A DNA stretch of 64,000 nucleotides, taken from Halomonas sp. GD1P12. GTDB taxonomy: Bacteria > Pseudomonadota > Gammaproteobacteria > Pseudomonadales > Halomonadaceae. Shown one piece after another: positions 1 to 8,658 of the stretch. The translations under genes were made by a program, and so were the position numbers. Within the stretch, counting starts at the first letter, position 1, and each line of letters begins with the position of its first letter. The notes beneath the pieces are model-generated. The model saw nothing but the letters and a program-made list of their open reading frames with translations. It searched no databases and was not told the DNA's origin. Location: contig NZ_CP107007.1 in NCBI RefSeq assembly GCF_025725645.1, positions 310,001 through 374,000 of the forward strand, given 5' to 3'.

Positions 1-150
1 GAAGAAGTGCTCAATATGATGGCCGGCGGCGCCGAGTTGGAGAACTTGGATGCGGAGCTTGCCGAGTTTCAACGCGAGGATCGTGAAAAAAAGGCTCGTG
101 TTAAAAGTACGGACGAGCCTGCCCCTGAGCATCTAGTAAACGATCATTGA
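1..150 (+). CDS. C-terminus of sugar ABC transporter ATP-binding protein (partial)
   Basis: The window opens inside an open frame that runs to a TGA at 148-150. The visible 49 residues contain LNMMAGGAELENL and then a charged tail. This MMAGG-x-ELE-x-L ending is typical of the second ABC cassette of ribose/fructose/inositol-type sugar importers. Family membership is inferred from this tail only, since the Walker and signature motifs lie outside the window. The gene ends 9 bases before the next start, so it probably belongs to the same inositol operon and would energise inositol uptake. Confidence 0.6.
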   Translation, partial: EEVLNMMAGGAELENLDAELAEFQREDREKKARVKSTDEPAPEHLVNDH

Positions 151-159
151 GGAGTGTCG

Positions 160-957
160 ATGAACATACCCGCCTCTTCATCTCCATTTGCGCTTGCCGT
201 CTGTGCCGAAATGGTGTTTTGCGATTTGCCCATGATCGAGCGCATCAAGCGCATTGATGCGATGGGTTTTCAGGTGGAAATATGGGACTGGACCAAACAC
301 GACATAGACGCGCTGATCGAAAGCGGCGCCACGTTCTCATCCATGACCGGCTATGTCTCCGGTACTCTGGCGGATTCATGTGGTGCTGATGAGCTGCTTG
401 GCACGGCGCTGGAGTCAATCAAGGTCGCGAAACGTCTCGGTATTCCCCGGCTAAATATCCATGGTACAGGGCTTGATGGCAAAGGGCTTCCGGTCAAACC
501 TTGCCAATTTCTGACCGGCGCTATGTGGCTCAAGGCGCGGGAAACGTTGAATCAACTGGCCGAGCTAGGTGAGCACCATGGCGTCACTTTCGTGCTGGAG
601 AATCTTAATACCGAGGTTGACCATCCTGGCGTACCGTTTGCCCGGTTGGCCGATGTGTTAGCGCTTGTAGAAAGTGTGAATCGCCCTGGCCTTCGCATCA
701 TGCTGGATGTGTATCACGCCCAAATTGGTGAAGGCAATCTCATTGAGTTAATACGTCGCTGCGCTCCTTTCATTGGAGAAGTGCAGGTAGCCGATGTGCC
801 TGGACGGTGTGAACCCGGCACCGGCGAGATCAACTATCCGGCCATTGCCCGAGCGCTTCACGACATAGGCTACCGGGGCACGGTGGGGCTAGAGGGCTGG
901 GCATCGATGGATGATGAGCGTGCGCTCAACCGGTTTCGGGCAGCCTTTTTGCTTTAA
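160..957 (+). CDS. Hydroxypyruvate isomerase / IolI-like TIM-barrel protein
   Basis: The product is a 265-residue sugar-isomerase-type TIM barrel (AP endonuclease 2 superfamily). Visible family motifs are ENLNTEVDHPG (metal-binding Glu), DVYHAQIGEGN, and VQVADVPGRCEPGTGEINY, which closely resembles hydroxypyruvate isomerases. ATG 160 is preferred over the in-frame GTG at 154 because GGAG at 151-154 sits five bases before it. It lies between the ABC transporter tail and iolC, so an inosose-isomerase (IolI-like) role in inositol breakdown is as likely as true hydroxypyruvate isomerase activity. The motif set fits Hyi better; the context fits IolI better. Confidence 0.75.
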   Translation: MNIPASSSPFALAVCAEMVFCDLPMIERIKRIDAMGFQVEIWDWTKHDIDALIESGATFSSMTGYVSGTLADSCGADELLGTALESIKVAKRLGIPRLNIHGTGLDGKGLPVKPCQFLTGAMWLKARETLNQLAELGEHHGVTFVLENLNTEVDHPGVPFARLADVLALVESVNRPGLRIMLDVYHAQIGEGNLIELIRRCAPFIGEVQVADVPGRCEPGTGEINYPAIARALHDIGYRGTVGLEGWASMDDERALNRFRAAFLL

Positions 958-1066
958 GCGTCAGTGTATGCCTGACAGGTCAGTCGCTGTTTTCTCCGCC
1001 CAAGGCTTTTTTAAATACCCGATACCCAATATTCAGTACTACTGCGTGTGACGTAGGGAGACTTTT

Positions 1067-3025
1067 ATGCCGAATAATAATAGACAACACCCACCGCTTG
1101 ATCTGATTTGCCTGGGGCGCGTAGCCGTTGACCTTTACGCTGAGCAAATTGGTAGCCGCCTCGAGGATGTAGCAAGTTTTGCCAAATACTTGGGAGGCAG
1201 TTCCGGGAATGTCGCTTACGGCACGGCGCGGCTGGGGTTGAAGTCCGCCATGCTGTCTCGGGTAGGCAACGAACAGATGGGCCATTTTATACGCGAGGAG
1301 CTGACTCGCGTTGGGGTAGACACCACCGCGTTACAAACGGACAGCGAACGCCACACGGGGCTTGTGTTGCTGGCCTTGAAGGATCGCGAAAGCTTTCCGC
1401 TGCTGTTCTATCGGCGAGACTGCGCCGATATGGCGATCGATGCTGATGCCATTGACCCTGATTTCATTGCGCGAGCCAAGGCGCTTGCGATTACCGGCAC
1501 CCATCTTTCAACCGACACTACCCGCAAGGCCTGCCGTAAAGCGTTGGATGCAGCGGCCAGCGTAGAGGTCAAGCGTGTACTGGATATCGACTATCGACCG
1601 GTACTCTGGGGACTGACCAATCCCGGCGACGGCGAAACCCGCTTTATCGCCGATGAAAAAGTGACACACGACCTACAGCAGTGGCTACCCGATTTCGACC
1701 TGATCGTCGGTACCGAAGAGGAGTTCCACATTGCAGGCGGCACTACGGATACGCTGGAAGCGCTTCGCAATGTGCGTCACATCAGTGCCGCCACGCTGGT
1801 GTGCAAACTGGGTCCGCTGGGCTGTGTGGTGTTTGAGGGCGACATACCCGCACGCATTGAAGACGGCATTCTGGTCGAGGGCGTGCAGGTAGAGGTGCTT
1901 AACGTATTGGGCGCGGGCGATGCCTTCATGAGCGGCTTACTTCGTGGCTGGCTTCGTGGTGAGCCTTGGCAGACTAGTGCTGCGTATGCCAATGCGTGCG
2001 GTGCGCTAGTGGTTTCGCGCCATGGCTGCGCGCCGGCCATGCCGACCGAGGCCGAACTGTTGGATTACCTGGCACGCCGCCATGATGTTCCTCGGCCTGA
2101 TATGGATAAACAGCTGAATCATTTACACCGTGTCACAACGCGCGTACCCCAGCAATGGCCAGAAGTGCTGGGTTTGGCGTTTGACCACCGCCGCCAGCTC
2201 ATCGACATGGCGCGCGATGAACATGCGGATATAAACCAATTAACCACACTCAAAAAGCTGCTCGTAACGGCCGCCGAAAAGGGCGCAACCCAAGAGGGTC
2301 TGACGACGCCAGCCATTCTGGTTGACGATGTGCTGGGCCAGGACGCTCTTAATCAGGCAAGTGGGCAGGGCTGGTGGATTGGACGCCCGGTTGAATTACC
2401 CGGGTCGCGCCCACTTCGCTTTCAACACGGCGACGATTTGGGGTCCTGCCTTCGCCACTGGCCGCGCGAGCAGATCATCAAGTGCCTTGTTTTCTATCAC
2501 CCGGACGATGAGATAGCTCTGCGCCTGGAGCAGGAAGAGCGGCTGCGCCAGCTTTACCAATCCGCCTGTTCTCAGGGGCTGGAGCTATTGATCGAAGTTA
2601 TTCCGCCCGCCGATATGGCGCGCGACGACACGACACTGCCGCGTAGCCTGCAGCGACTTTATAACCTGGGCATCAGGCCCGATTGGTGGAAACTACCCAT
2701 GATGTCCGATGCCGCTTTGCAGGCCGTCGGCGACATCATCGAGCGTGAAGACGCTTACTGTCGCGGTATCGTTTTGCTGGGCCTGGATGCACCCATGGCA
2801 GACATGAAGCATGGCTTCGAAGAAGCGGCCAAGCACTCATGCTGTAAGGGCTTTACGGTGGGGCGCACGCTGTTTGCCAGTGCAAGCCGCGAATGGCTAG
2901 CAGGTCGTATCGATGATGAAAGCCTCGTTCAACAGGTAGCCAGCAACTACGCAGAGCTGATTAGCGCGTGGCGGCAATTAAAACATAGCCAGTCGCAAAC
3001 GGCGTCACATGCGCAGGAGGTGTGA
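1067..3025 (+). CDS. iolC: Bifunctional 5-dehydro-2-deoxygluconokinase / DUF2090 aldolase-type fusion
   Basis: The 652-residue protein is about twice the length of a single kinase. Residues 1 to about 330 form a PfkB/ribokinase-type kinase, with the GRVAVDLYAEQIGSRL start, a GGSSGNVA sugar-binding motif and NVLGAGDAFMSGLL, whose Asp is the catalytic base. Residues from about 335 to the end match the DUF2090 domain, which in proteobacterial IolC fusions is thought to supply the IolJ-type cleavage of 2-deoxy-5-keto-gluconate-6-phosphate. No separate iolJ is visible, which fits. The stop codon lies one base before the iolD start, so the two genes are translationally close in one operon. Confidence 0.93.
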   Translation: MPNNNRQHPPLDLICLGRVAVDLYAEQIGSRLEDVASFAKYLGGSSGNVAYGTARLGLKSAMLSRVGNEQMGHFIREELTRVGVDTTALQTDSERHTGLVLLALKDRESFPLLFYRRDCADMAIDADAIDPDFIARAKALAITGTHLSTDTTRKACRKALDAAASVEVKRVLDIDYRPVLWGLTNPGDGETRFIADEKVTHDLQQWLPDFDLIVGTEEEFHIAGGTTDTLEALRNVRHISAATLVCKLGPLGCVVFEGDIPARIEDGILVEGVQVEVLNVLGAGDAFMSGLLRGWLRGEPWQTSAAYANACGALVVSRHGCAPAMPTEAELLDYLARRHDVPRPDMDKQLNHLHRVTTRVPQQWPEVLGLAFDHRRQLIDMARDEHADINQLTTLKKLLVTAAEKGATQEGLTTPAILVDDVLGQDALNQASGQGWWIGRPVELPGSRPLRFQHGDDLGSCLRHWPREQIIKCLVFYHPDDEIALRLEQEERLRQLYQSACSQGLELLIEVIPPADMARDDTTLPRSLQRLYNLGIRPDWWKLPMMSDAALQAVGDIIEREDAYCRGIVLLGLDAPMADMKHGFEEAAKHSCCKGFTVGRTLFASASREWLAGRIDDESLVQQVASNYAELISAWRQLKHSQSQTASHAQEV

Positions 3026-3026
3026 A

Positions 3027-4874
3027 ATGAGCACTATCCAACTCACCATGGCCCAGGCGTTGGTCAAGTATCTAGCGGCTCAGCGTATCGAGATCGATGG
3101 CGCCGATATGCCGCTGTTTGAAGGAGTATTCGCGATTTTTGGCCACGGCAACGTGGCTGGTCTCGGAGAGGCGCTTTACCACGTCAAGGAAACGCTACCG
3201 ACCTATCGCGCGCATAACGAGCAAACCATGGCGCATGCGGCGATTGCCTTTGCCAAGGCTAACGGTCGCATGCGCATGATGGCCGCTACCAGCTCCATCG
3301 GCCCCGGTGCTACAAACATGGTGACGGCCGCCGCGTTGGCCCATGCCAACCGCTTGCCTATCTTGTTGCTGCCGGGCGATACGTTTGCCACGCGCGCTCC
3401 TGATCCCGTACTACAGCAGGTCGAGCACTTTGGTGACCCGACGATCAGCGTCAACGACTGCTTCCGCCCCGTATCACGCTATTTTGATCGCATCAGCCGC
3501 CCTGAGCAGCTGCTCACCAGCCTGCCTCAAGCGATTGCCACACTGCTTGATCCCGAACACTGCGGGCCGGCAACCCTTGCTCTCCCTCAGGACGTGCAGA
3601 CATTTGCTTATGATTACCCGAAGGCTTTTTTTAAGCCCAAGGTGCACCGTATTCGCCGCCCGCTACCCACGCCGGAGGAGTTGCACCAAGCCATTGCCGC
3701 CCTTAAACAGGCAAAACGCCCTTTGATCATTGCCGGCGGTGGGATGCACTACGCGGACGCCTGCCAAACGCTGGCCAATTTTGCACAAGCGCACGGTATA
3801 CCCGTTGCTGAGTCCCAAGCGGGAAAAGGGACATTGGCTGATAGCCACCCCTGTGCCGTAGGTGCCATTGGCGTTACAGGCAGCGCCGCCGCCAACCGCT
3901 TGGCGGAGCAGGCGGACGTCATACTTGCGATCGGAACGCGCCTGCAGGATTTCACAACGGGCTCTCGAGCGCTGTTTGAAAGTAATGAAAAAACGCTGAT
4001 AGCCCTGAACGTTGGTCGTTTCGATAGCCTCAAGCATCACGCCATACCCTTGACCTGCGATGCACGCGTTGGCCTACAACAGCTCAACGATGAGTTGACC
4101 GACTGGAGTGCCTCGCAGAGCTGGCAGGCCGAGACAAAAGCGCTGAAGCAGGAGTGGGACGACGTCGTTAAGCGCGTTACGGCCGATCAAGACCTTCTGC
4201 TACCTACCGATGCCCAGGTCATCGGTGCCGTCAATCGCCAAGCGGGAAGTGATGCCACCGTCGTGTGTGCCGCCGGTGGCTTGCCGGGTGAGCTGCACAA
4301 ACTGTGGCAGTGCTCAGGCCCCAATAGCTATCACGTGGAGTACGGTTTCTCCTGCATGGGGTATGAGATTGCCGGTGGTCTGGGCGTCAAGATGGCCAAG
4401 CCCGAGCGCGAAGTGATCGTCATGGTCGGTGACGGCAGCTATCTGATGCATAACTCGGAGCTCGCTACCTCGGTCATGTTGGGCCATAAGCTGATCGTCG
4501 TTGTGCTGGATAATCGCGGCTACGGCTGTATCAATCGCCTTCAGCAGGCAACGGGCGGTGCAGGTTTCAACAACCTGCTTGAAGATTGTCACAGTATCGA
4601 GGCGGGTGCGCCCAAAACCGATTTTGCCGCACATGCTCAGTCACTTGGTTGCCAAGCGGAATCGGTCACCGGTATTGCTGAGCTTGAGCAGGCGCTTGTG
4701 CGCGCTCGTCAGGCGAGCGCTACCTATGTGATTGCTTTGGATACGGATCCGCTCCCCAGCACCGAAGAGGGGGGCGCCTGGTGGGAAGTGGCCGTACCCG
4801 AGGTATCTTCCCGGGAGCAGGTCACCAAGGCTTATCAAGGCTACCGCGATGCCAAGCGCCGTCAAGCACGCTGA
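3027..4874 (+). CDS. iolD: 3D-(3,5/4)-trihydroxycyclohexane-1,2-dione hydrolase
   Basis: This 615-residue thiamine-diphosphate enzyme opens the ring of the trione intermediate of myo-inositol catabolism. It has the three-domain acetolactate-synthase-like layout: an N-terminal PYR domain with HNEQTMAHAAIAFAKA (catalytic Glu), a middle nucleotide-fold domain, and a C-terminal PP domain with GDGSYLMHNSELATS and downstream LDNRGYGCIN for Mg-ThDP binding. ATG 3027 is chosen because AGGAGG at 3015-3020 lies six bases upstream; an upstream in-frame ATG at 3009 would lie inside the iolC end. It sits between iolC and iolE in the same operon. Confidence 0.95.
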   Translation: MSTIQLTMAQALVKYLAAQRIEIDGADMPLFEGVFAIFGHGNVAGLGEALYHVKETLPTYRAHNEQTMAHAAIAFAKANGRMRMMAATSSIGPGATNMVTAAALAHANRLPILLLPGDTFATRAPDPVLQQVEHFGDPTISVNDCFRPVSRYFDRISRPEQLLTSLPQAIATLLDPEHCGPATLALPQDVQTFAYDYPKAFFKPKVHRIRRPLPTPEELHQAIAALKQAKRPLIIAGGGMHYADACQTLANFAQAHGIPVAESQAGKGTLADSHPCAVGAIGVTGSAAANRLAEQADVILAIGTRLQDFTTGSRALFESNEKTLIALNVGRFDSLKHHAIPLTCDARVGLQQLNDELTDWSASQSWQAETKALKQEWDDVVKRVTADQDLLLPTDAQVIGAVNRQAGSDATVVCAAGGLPGELHKLWQCSGPNSYHVEYGFSCMGYEIAGGLGVKMAKPEREVIVMVGDGSYLMHNSELATSVMLGHKLIVVVLDNRGYGCINRLQQATGGAGFNNLLEDCHSIEAGAPKTDFAAHAQSLGCQAESVTGIAELEQALVRARQASATYVIALDTDPLPSTEEGGAWWEVAVPEVSSREQVTKAYQGYRDAKRRQAR

Positions 4875-4914
4875 CCCACCTGTTTAACCACCCAATAACC
4901 ATAAGGAGCATGCC

Positions 4915-5826
4915 ATGCCAACCGTTACGCTGGGCATCAACCCGCTTACCTGGACCAACGATGATTTACCCAGCTTGGGTGCGTTTACGCCGCTGGAAAC
5001 GTGTTTGCAGGAGGGCCGTGAAGCGGGCTTTACAGGATTTGAGTTAGGCAACAAGTTTCCGCGCACACCGGATGCCTTGAATAAGGTATTGAGCAATCAT
5101 GGGCTGGCGCTGGTATCAGGTTGGTACTCCGCCCATCTACTGGAGAGAAGCCCGGAGGAAGAGATTGCGGCCATACAGGATCATTTGAACCTGCTCAAAC
5201 AGTGTGGGGCCAGCGTAATGGTCTTTTGCGAGGTGTCTCGGTGTGTGCACGGCGACCAGCAGCGGCCTCTTTCCCGGCGGCCCCATCTCTCCGACGCGGA
5301 TTGGCAACGCTTGATTAGCGGGCTGGAAGTGGTGGGCGATTACCTCAAGTCGCAAGGCATTCAGCTGGTATATCACCACCATCTAGGCACGGTGATAGAA
5401 AGCCAAGCGGACGTCGAGCGTCTGATGGATAGCACGAGTGAAAGCGTGGGTTTACTGCTCGATTTTGGGCATTTGCGCGGCGCGGGCGGTGACCCGCTTA
5501 CCGTTGCTCAGCGCTATAGCACGCGAATTCACCATGTGCATTGCAAGGATCTGCGCTTCCCGGTACTTGAGAATGTACGCAACCGCGATAAAAGCTTTTT
5601 AAACGGCGTGCTGGACGGTCTCTTTACCGTGCCAGGAGACGGCGATGTGGATTTCTTACCGGCGCTAACGCATCTCTGTGAACAAGGGTATCAAGGCTGG
5701 CTCGTTGTCGAAGCCGAACAGGACCCCGAAGTCGCCCACCCTCTCACCTATGCCCGTTTAGGATATCGAAATCTACACGCCCTTGCCGAGCAGGCGGGCT
5801 TCGATATTTCGCCTGCCACGCGTTAA
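4915..5826 (+). CDS. iolE: Myo-inosose-2 dehydratase
   Basis: The 303-residue TIM-barrel protein dehydrates 2-keto-myo-inositol to the diketone substrate of IolD. It starts with GINPLTWTNDD, has GFTGFELGNKFPR, YHHHLGTVIE and a C-terminal WLVVEAEQDP, all typical of IolE with its metal site built from Glu, Asp, His and Glu. AAGGAG at 4903-4908 gives a six-base spacing to ATG 4915; the ATG at 4910 is out of frame. The gene follows iolD after 40 bases and precedes iolA, completing the core iol order C-D-E-A. Confidence 0.93.
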   Translation: MPTVTLGINPLTWTNDDLPSLGAFTPLETCLQEGREAGFTGFELGNKFPRTPDALNKVLSNHGLALVSGWYSAHLLERSPEEEIAAIQDHLNLLKQCGASVMVFCEVSRCVHGDQQRPLSRRPHLSDADWQRLISGLEVVGDYLKSQGIQLVYHHHLGTVIESQADVERLMDSTSESVGLLLDFGHLRGAGGDPLTVAQRYSTRIHHVHCKDLRFPVLENVRNRDKSFLNGVLDGLFTVPGDGDVDFLPALTHLCEQGYQGWLVVEAEQDPEVAHPLTYARLGYRNLHALAEQAGFDISPATR

Positions 5827-5860
5827 TCACCGCCAAGGCCATCCGCTGAAAGGAACTGGA

Positions 5861-7363
5861 ATGAACACATTACCCCATTATCTTAACGGCCAGCTTACGT
5901 CTGACAGCAGCGAGCGCTACGCGCCGGTGTACAACCCGGCGACCGGCGAGCAAAGCGCGCAGGTGATGCTGGCAACCGCTGAGGAAACCCGTGAGGCCGT
6001 GCGCATTGCGGATGAAGCATTTAGTGGCTGGGCTAAAACCTCGCCACTCAAACGCGCGCGTATTCTTTTCAAGTTCAAGGCCCTGGTTGAAGAGCATGCC
6101 GATGAACTGGCACGGCTGATTTCCAGCGAGCACGGGAAGGTATTTTCTGATGCCAAGGGCGAAGTGACGCGTGGTCTGGAAGTCGTTGAGTTTGCTTGCG
6201 GTATTCCGCACCTGCAAAAAGGTGAGCACTCCATGAATGTGGGCACCGGGGTAGATAGCTACTCCCTGATGCAGCCGCTGGGCGTCTGTGCGGGTATTTC
6301 ACCGTTCAACTTTCCCGCCATGGTGCCCATGTGGATGTTTCCCATTGCGTTGGCCTGCGGCAATACATTTGTCATGAAGCCGTCGGAGAAAGACCCCTCC
6401 ACGCCTCTGCGTTTGGCCGAGTTGTTGAGCGAAGCGGGTCTGCCAGCGGGCGTGTTTAACGTCGTCAATGGCGACAAGGAAGCCGTCGATGTCCTGCTCA
6501 CGGATGAGCGTGTTCACGCGGTGAGTTTTGTCGGCTCAACGCCGATTGCCGAATACATCTATGCGACGGCATCGGCCCATGGCAAGCGTGTTCAGGCGCT
6601 GGGTGGGGCTAAAAACCACATGGTGATCATGCCCGATGCGGATCTTGATCAGGCCGTCAGCGCACTCATGGGCGCCGCCTACGGATCAGCGGGCGAGCGC
6701 TGTATGGCTATTTCCGTCGCGGTCCCGGTGGGTGAGAACACGGCTAGCCGGCTTAGAGAAAAGCTGGTTGCTGAACTGGCGAATTTGACCGTAGGGCCTG
6801 GTTTGGTCGATGGTCCCGACAACGATATGGGGCCGCTCATCACTCGCGAGCATCGCGACAAGGTCGCGGGTTATATCCAAACTGGCGTTGATGAAGGCGC
6901 GGAACTCGTCGTCGATGGCCGCCAGGTCGCGATCGAAGGAGCGGGAGACGGCTACTTTATTGGCGGAACACTTTTTGACCATGTGACGCCTGCCATGCGC
7001 ATTCATTCAGAAGAGATATTTGGGCCCGTGTTATCCATTGCACGCGCCGCCAGTTTTGACGATGCGGTGGCGATGATTAACTCCCATGAGTACGGTAATG
7101 GAACGGCCATTTTTACCCGCGATGGCGATGCCGCACGACAATTCTGCGAACAGATCCAGGTCGGGATGGTAGGCGTCAATGTACCGATTCCCGTTCCCAT
7201 GGCGTTTCATAGTTTCGGGGGCTGGAAGCGTTCGCTGTTTGGACCCTTGCATATGCACGGCCCCGACGGCGTGCGCTTCAATACGCGTATGAAAACGATC
7301 ACTCAGCGCTGGCCCGACGGTATTCGAGAAGAGACTAATCACTTTTCGATGCCCACTATGTAA
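5861..7363 (+). CDS. iolA: CoA-acylating (methyl)malonate-semialdehyde dehydrogenase
   Basis: The 500-residue aldehyde dehydrogenase converts malonate semialdehyde to acetyl-CoA plus CO2, the last step of inositol breakdown; the family also takes methylmalonate semialdehyde. The active-site segment is GSAGERCMAIS, where Cys follows Glu-Arg as in MmsA/IolA rather than in hydrolytic ALDHs. Other motifs are GISPFNFPAMVPMWMFP and FGGWKRSLFG. ATG 5861 has AAGGAA just upstream; the frame is open further back to 5783, but that would overlap iolE. It has a paralogue at 43500-44996 that serves the beta-alanine module. Confidence 0.93.
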   Translation: MNTLPHYLNGQLTSDSSERYAPVYNPATGEQSAQVMLATAEETREAVRIADEAFSGWAKTSPLKRARILFKFKALVEEHADELARLISSEHGKVFSDAKGEVTRGLEVVEFACGIPHLQKGEHSMNVGTGVDSYSLMQPLGVCAGISPFNFPAMVPMWMFPIALACGNTFVMKPSEKDPSTPLRLAELLSEAGLPAGVFNVVNGDKEAVDVLLTDERVHAVSFVGSTPIAEYIYATASAHGKRVQALGGAKNHMVIMPDADLDQAVSALMGAAYGSAGERCMAISVAVPVGENTASRLREKLVAELANLTVGPGLVDGPDNDMGPLITREHRDKVAGYIQTGVDEGAELVVDGRQVAIEGAGDGYFIGGTLFDHVTPAMRIHSEEIFGPVLSIARAASFDDAVAMINSHEYGNGTAIFTRDGDAARQFCEQIQVGMVGVNVPIPVPMAFHSFGGWKRSLFGPLHMHGPDGVRFNTRMKTITQRWPDGIREETNHFSMPTM

Positions 7364-7381
7364 GGCTCAGTGAAGGTTAAA

Positions 7382-7410
7382 GCAAACGCCGGGCGCTGCC
7401 CGGCGTTTGC
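7382..7410 (+). terminator. Perfect 13-bp hairpin between iolA and the Gfo/Idh gene
   Basis: Arms 7382-7394 and 7398-7410 are exact reverse complements around a three-base loop (GCT). The stem is GC-rich and is followed only by TTATGG, so it lacks the U-tract of an intrinsic terminator. It begins 18 bases after the iolA stop. It may protect the upstream mRNA or cause partial termination before the distal dehydrogenase gene. Its function is inferred, but the structure is exact. Confidence 0.6.
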
Positions 7411-7456
7411 TTATGGCAAGCCTTGTTCCAAGGCTTCGTTGACAGGAATCATTACA

Positions 7457-8578
7457 ATGAAAACGCTCTCGATTGGTTTGATTGGAACGGGCTTTATGGG
7501 TAAAGCTCATGCTATTGCGTTCAATGCAGCTTCCAGTGTTTTTGATCTACCGGCAAAACCTGTTTGTGAGCTGCTGGCGGATGTAAACCTTGAGGTGGCA
7601 AAAAGCCGGGCTAAGGTTTGGGGGTTTGCTCGTGCCACGGACGACTGGCGCGCGCTGGTGGCGGATAGTGCGGTAGACGTGGTGGATATTTGCGCACCCA
7701 ACTTTCTGCATAAGGAAATGGCGCTAGCCGCCATTGCAGCGGGTAAACATGTGTATGCTGAAAAGCCGTTGGCGCTCAGCACTGCCGACGCACAAGAAAT
7801 GGCCACGGCTGCCCAGCAGGCCGGGGTAAAAACGCTGGTCGGCTTCAACTATATTCGTAATTCCGCCACACAGCTGGCGCGTGACATTGTTGCCAGTGGT
7901 GAAATTGGCGATTTAATTCACTTTCGCGGACGGCACAATGAAGACTACCTGCTCGATCCCCAAAAACCTCACGATTGGCATACAAAGCGGGAAACGGCAG
8001 GTGCGGGGGCGTTGGGCGATGTGGGGTCACACATTCTCAATATGGCAGAATTTTTGACCGGGCAGCGCATTACCTCGGTGTGCGGTCAGCTGCAGACGGT
8101 GATTGCCATGCGTGCCACAGCGGAGGGTAGCGGCAGAGCAGCGGTAGAAAACGATGACCAGGCTCAGGCAATGCTTCGCTTTGACAGTGGTTTGATCGGC
8201 AATATCGAAACATCGCGAGTGGCGGCGGGTAGAAAGATGGGGCTGGCTTATACGTTAACGGGAACCAGAGGGGCGATTATCTTCGATCAGGAGCGCATGA
8301 GCGAGCTGCAGTTATATCGCCACGAAGCCGATAGCGGCCGGCGTGGATTTACAACGCTGCTAACCGGCCCCGAGCACCCTGATTACGCAGCCTTCAGCCC
8401 CGCCCCAGGTCATGGTCTAGGTTATAACGATCAAAAGATCATCGAAGTTCGCGATCTGGTAGAGGGAATTATTAACCATCGCCTGCTGTACCCTGACTTT
8501 CAAGAGGCTGTGCGTGTCAATCGATTGATTGATGCCATCGAGGCCTCGCATAGAGCGGGGCAGTGGGTTGAGGTTTAA
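7457..8578 (+). CDS. Gfo/Idh/MocA family oxidoreductase (inositol dehydrogenase-like)
   Basis: This 373-residue NAD(P)-dependent dehydrogenase has the Rossmann motif GLIGTGFMGKAH at the N-terminus, the family signature EKPLALS around residue 95, and GDVGSHILNMAEF, which carries the Asp/His catalytic pair. The position at the end of the iol operon suggests oxidation of an inositol isomer, or an inosose reductase role. Sub-family assignment (IolG, IolW or IolX type) cannot be made by eye. ATG 7457 has AGGAA upstream; the frame extends back to 7370 through the intergenic hairpin, so that longer form is rejected. Confidence 0.82.
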   Translation: MKTLSIGLIGTGFMGKAHAIAFNAASSVFDLPAKPVCELLADVNLEVAKSRAKVWGFARATDDWRALVADSAVDVVDICAPNFLHKEMALAAIAAGKHVYAEKPLALSTADAQEMATAAQQAGVKTLVGFNYIRNSATQLARDIVASGEIGDLIHFRGRHNEDYLLDPQKPHDWHTKRETAGAGALGDVGSHILNMAEFLTGQRITSVCGQLQTVIAMRATAEGSGRAAVENDDQAQAMLRFDSGLIGNIETSRVAAGRKMGLAYTLTGTRGAIIFDQERMSELQLYRHEADSGRRGFTTLLTGPEHPDYAAFSPAPGHGLGYNDQKIIEVRDLVEGIINHRLLYPDFQEAVRVNRLIDAIEASHRAGQWVEV

Positions 8579-8658
8579 TGATGGGTGAATGCTTGCCCCA
8601 GAGCGCGTAGAATCGCGGGCCTTTAAGCGCTAACTCTACGCCAACCAGGGTCCTCATC

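Noticed and set aside
966..985. Short palindrome CTGACAGGTCAG between the TIM-barrel gene and iolC
   Set aside because: The arms are only five bases and there is no other promoter or terminator feature around it.
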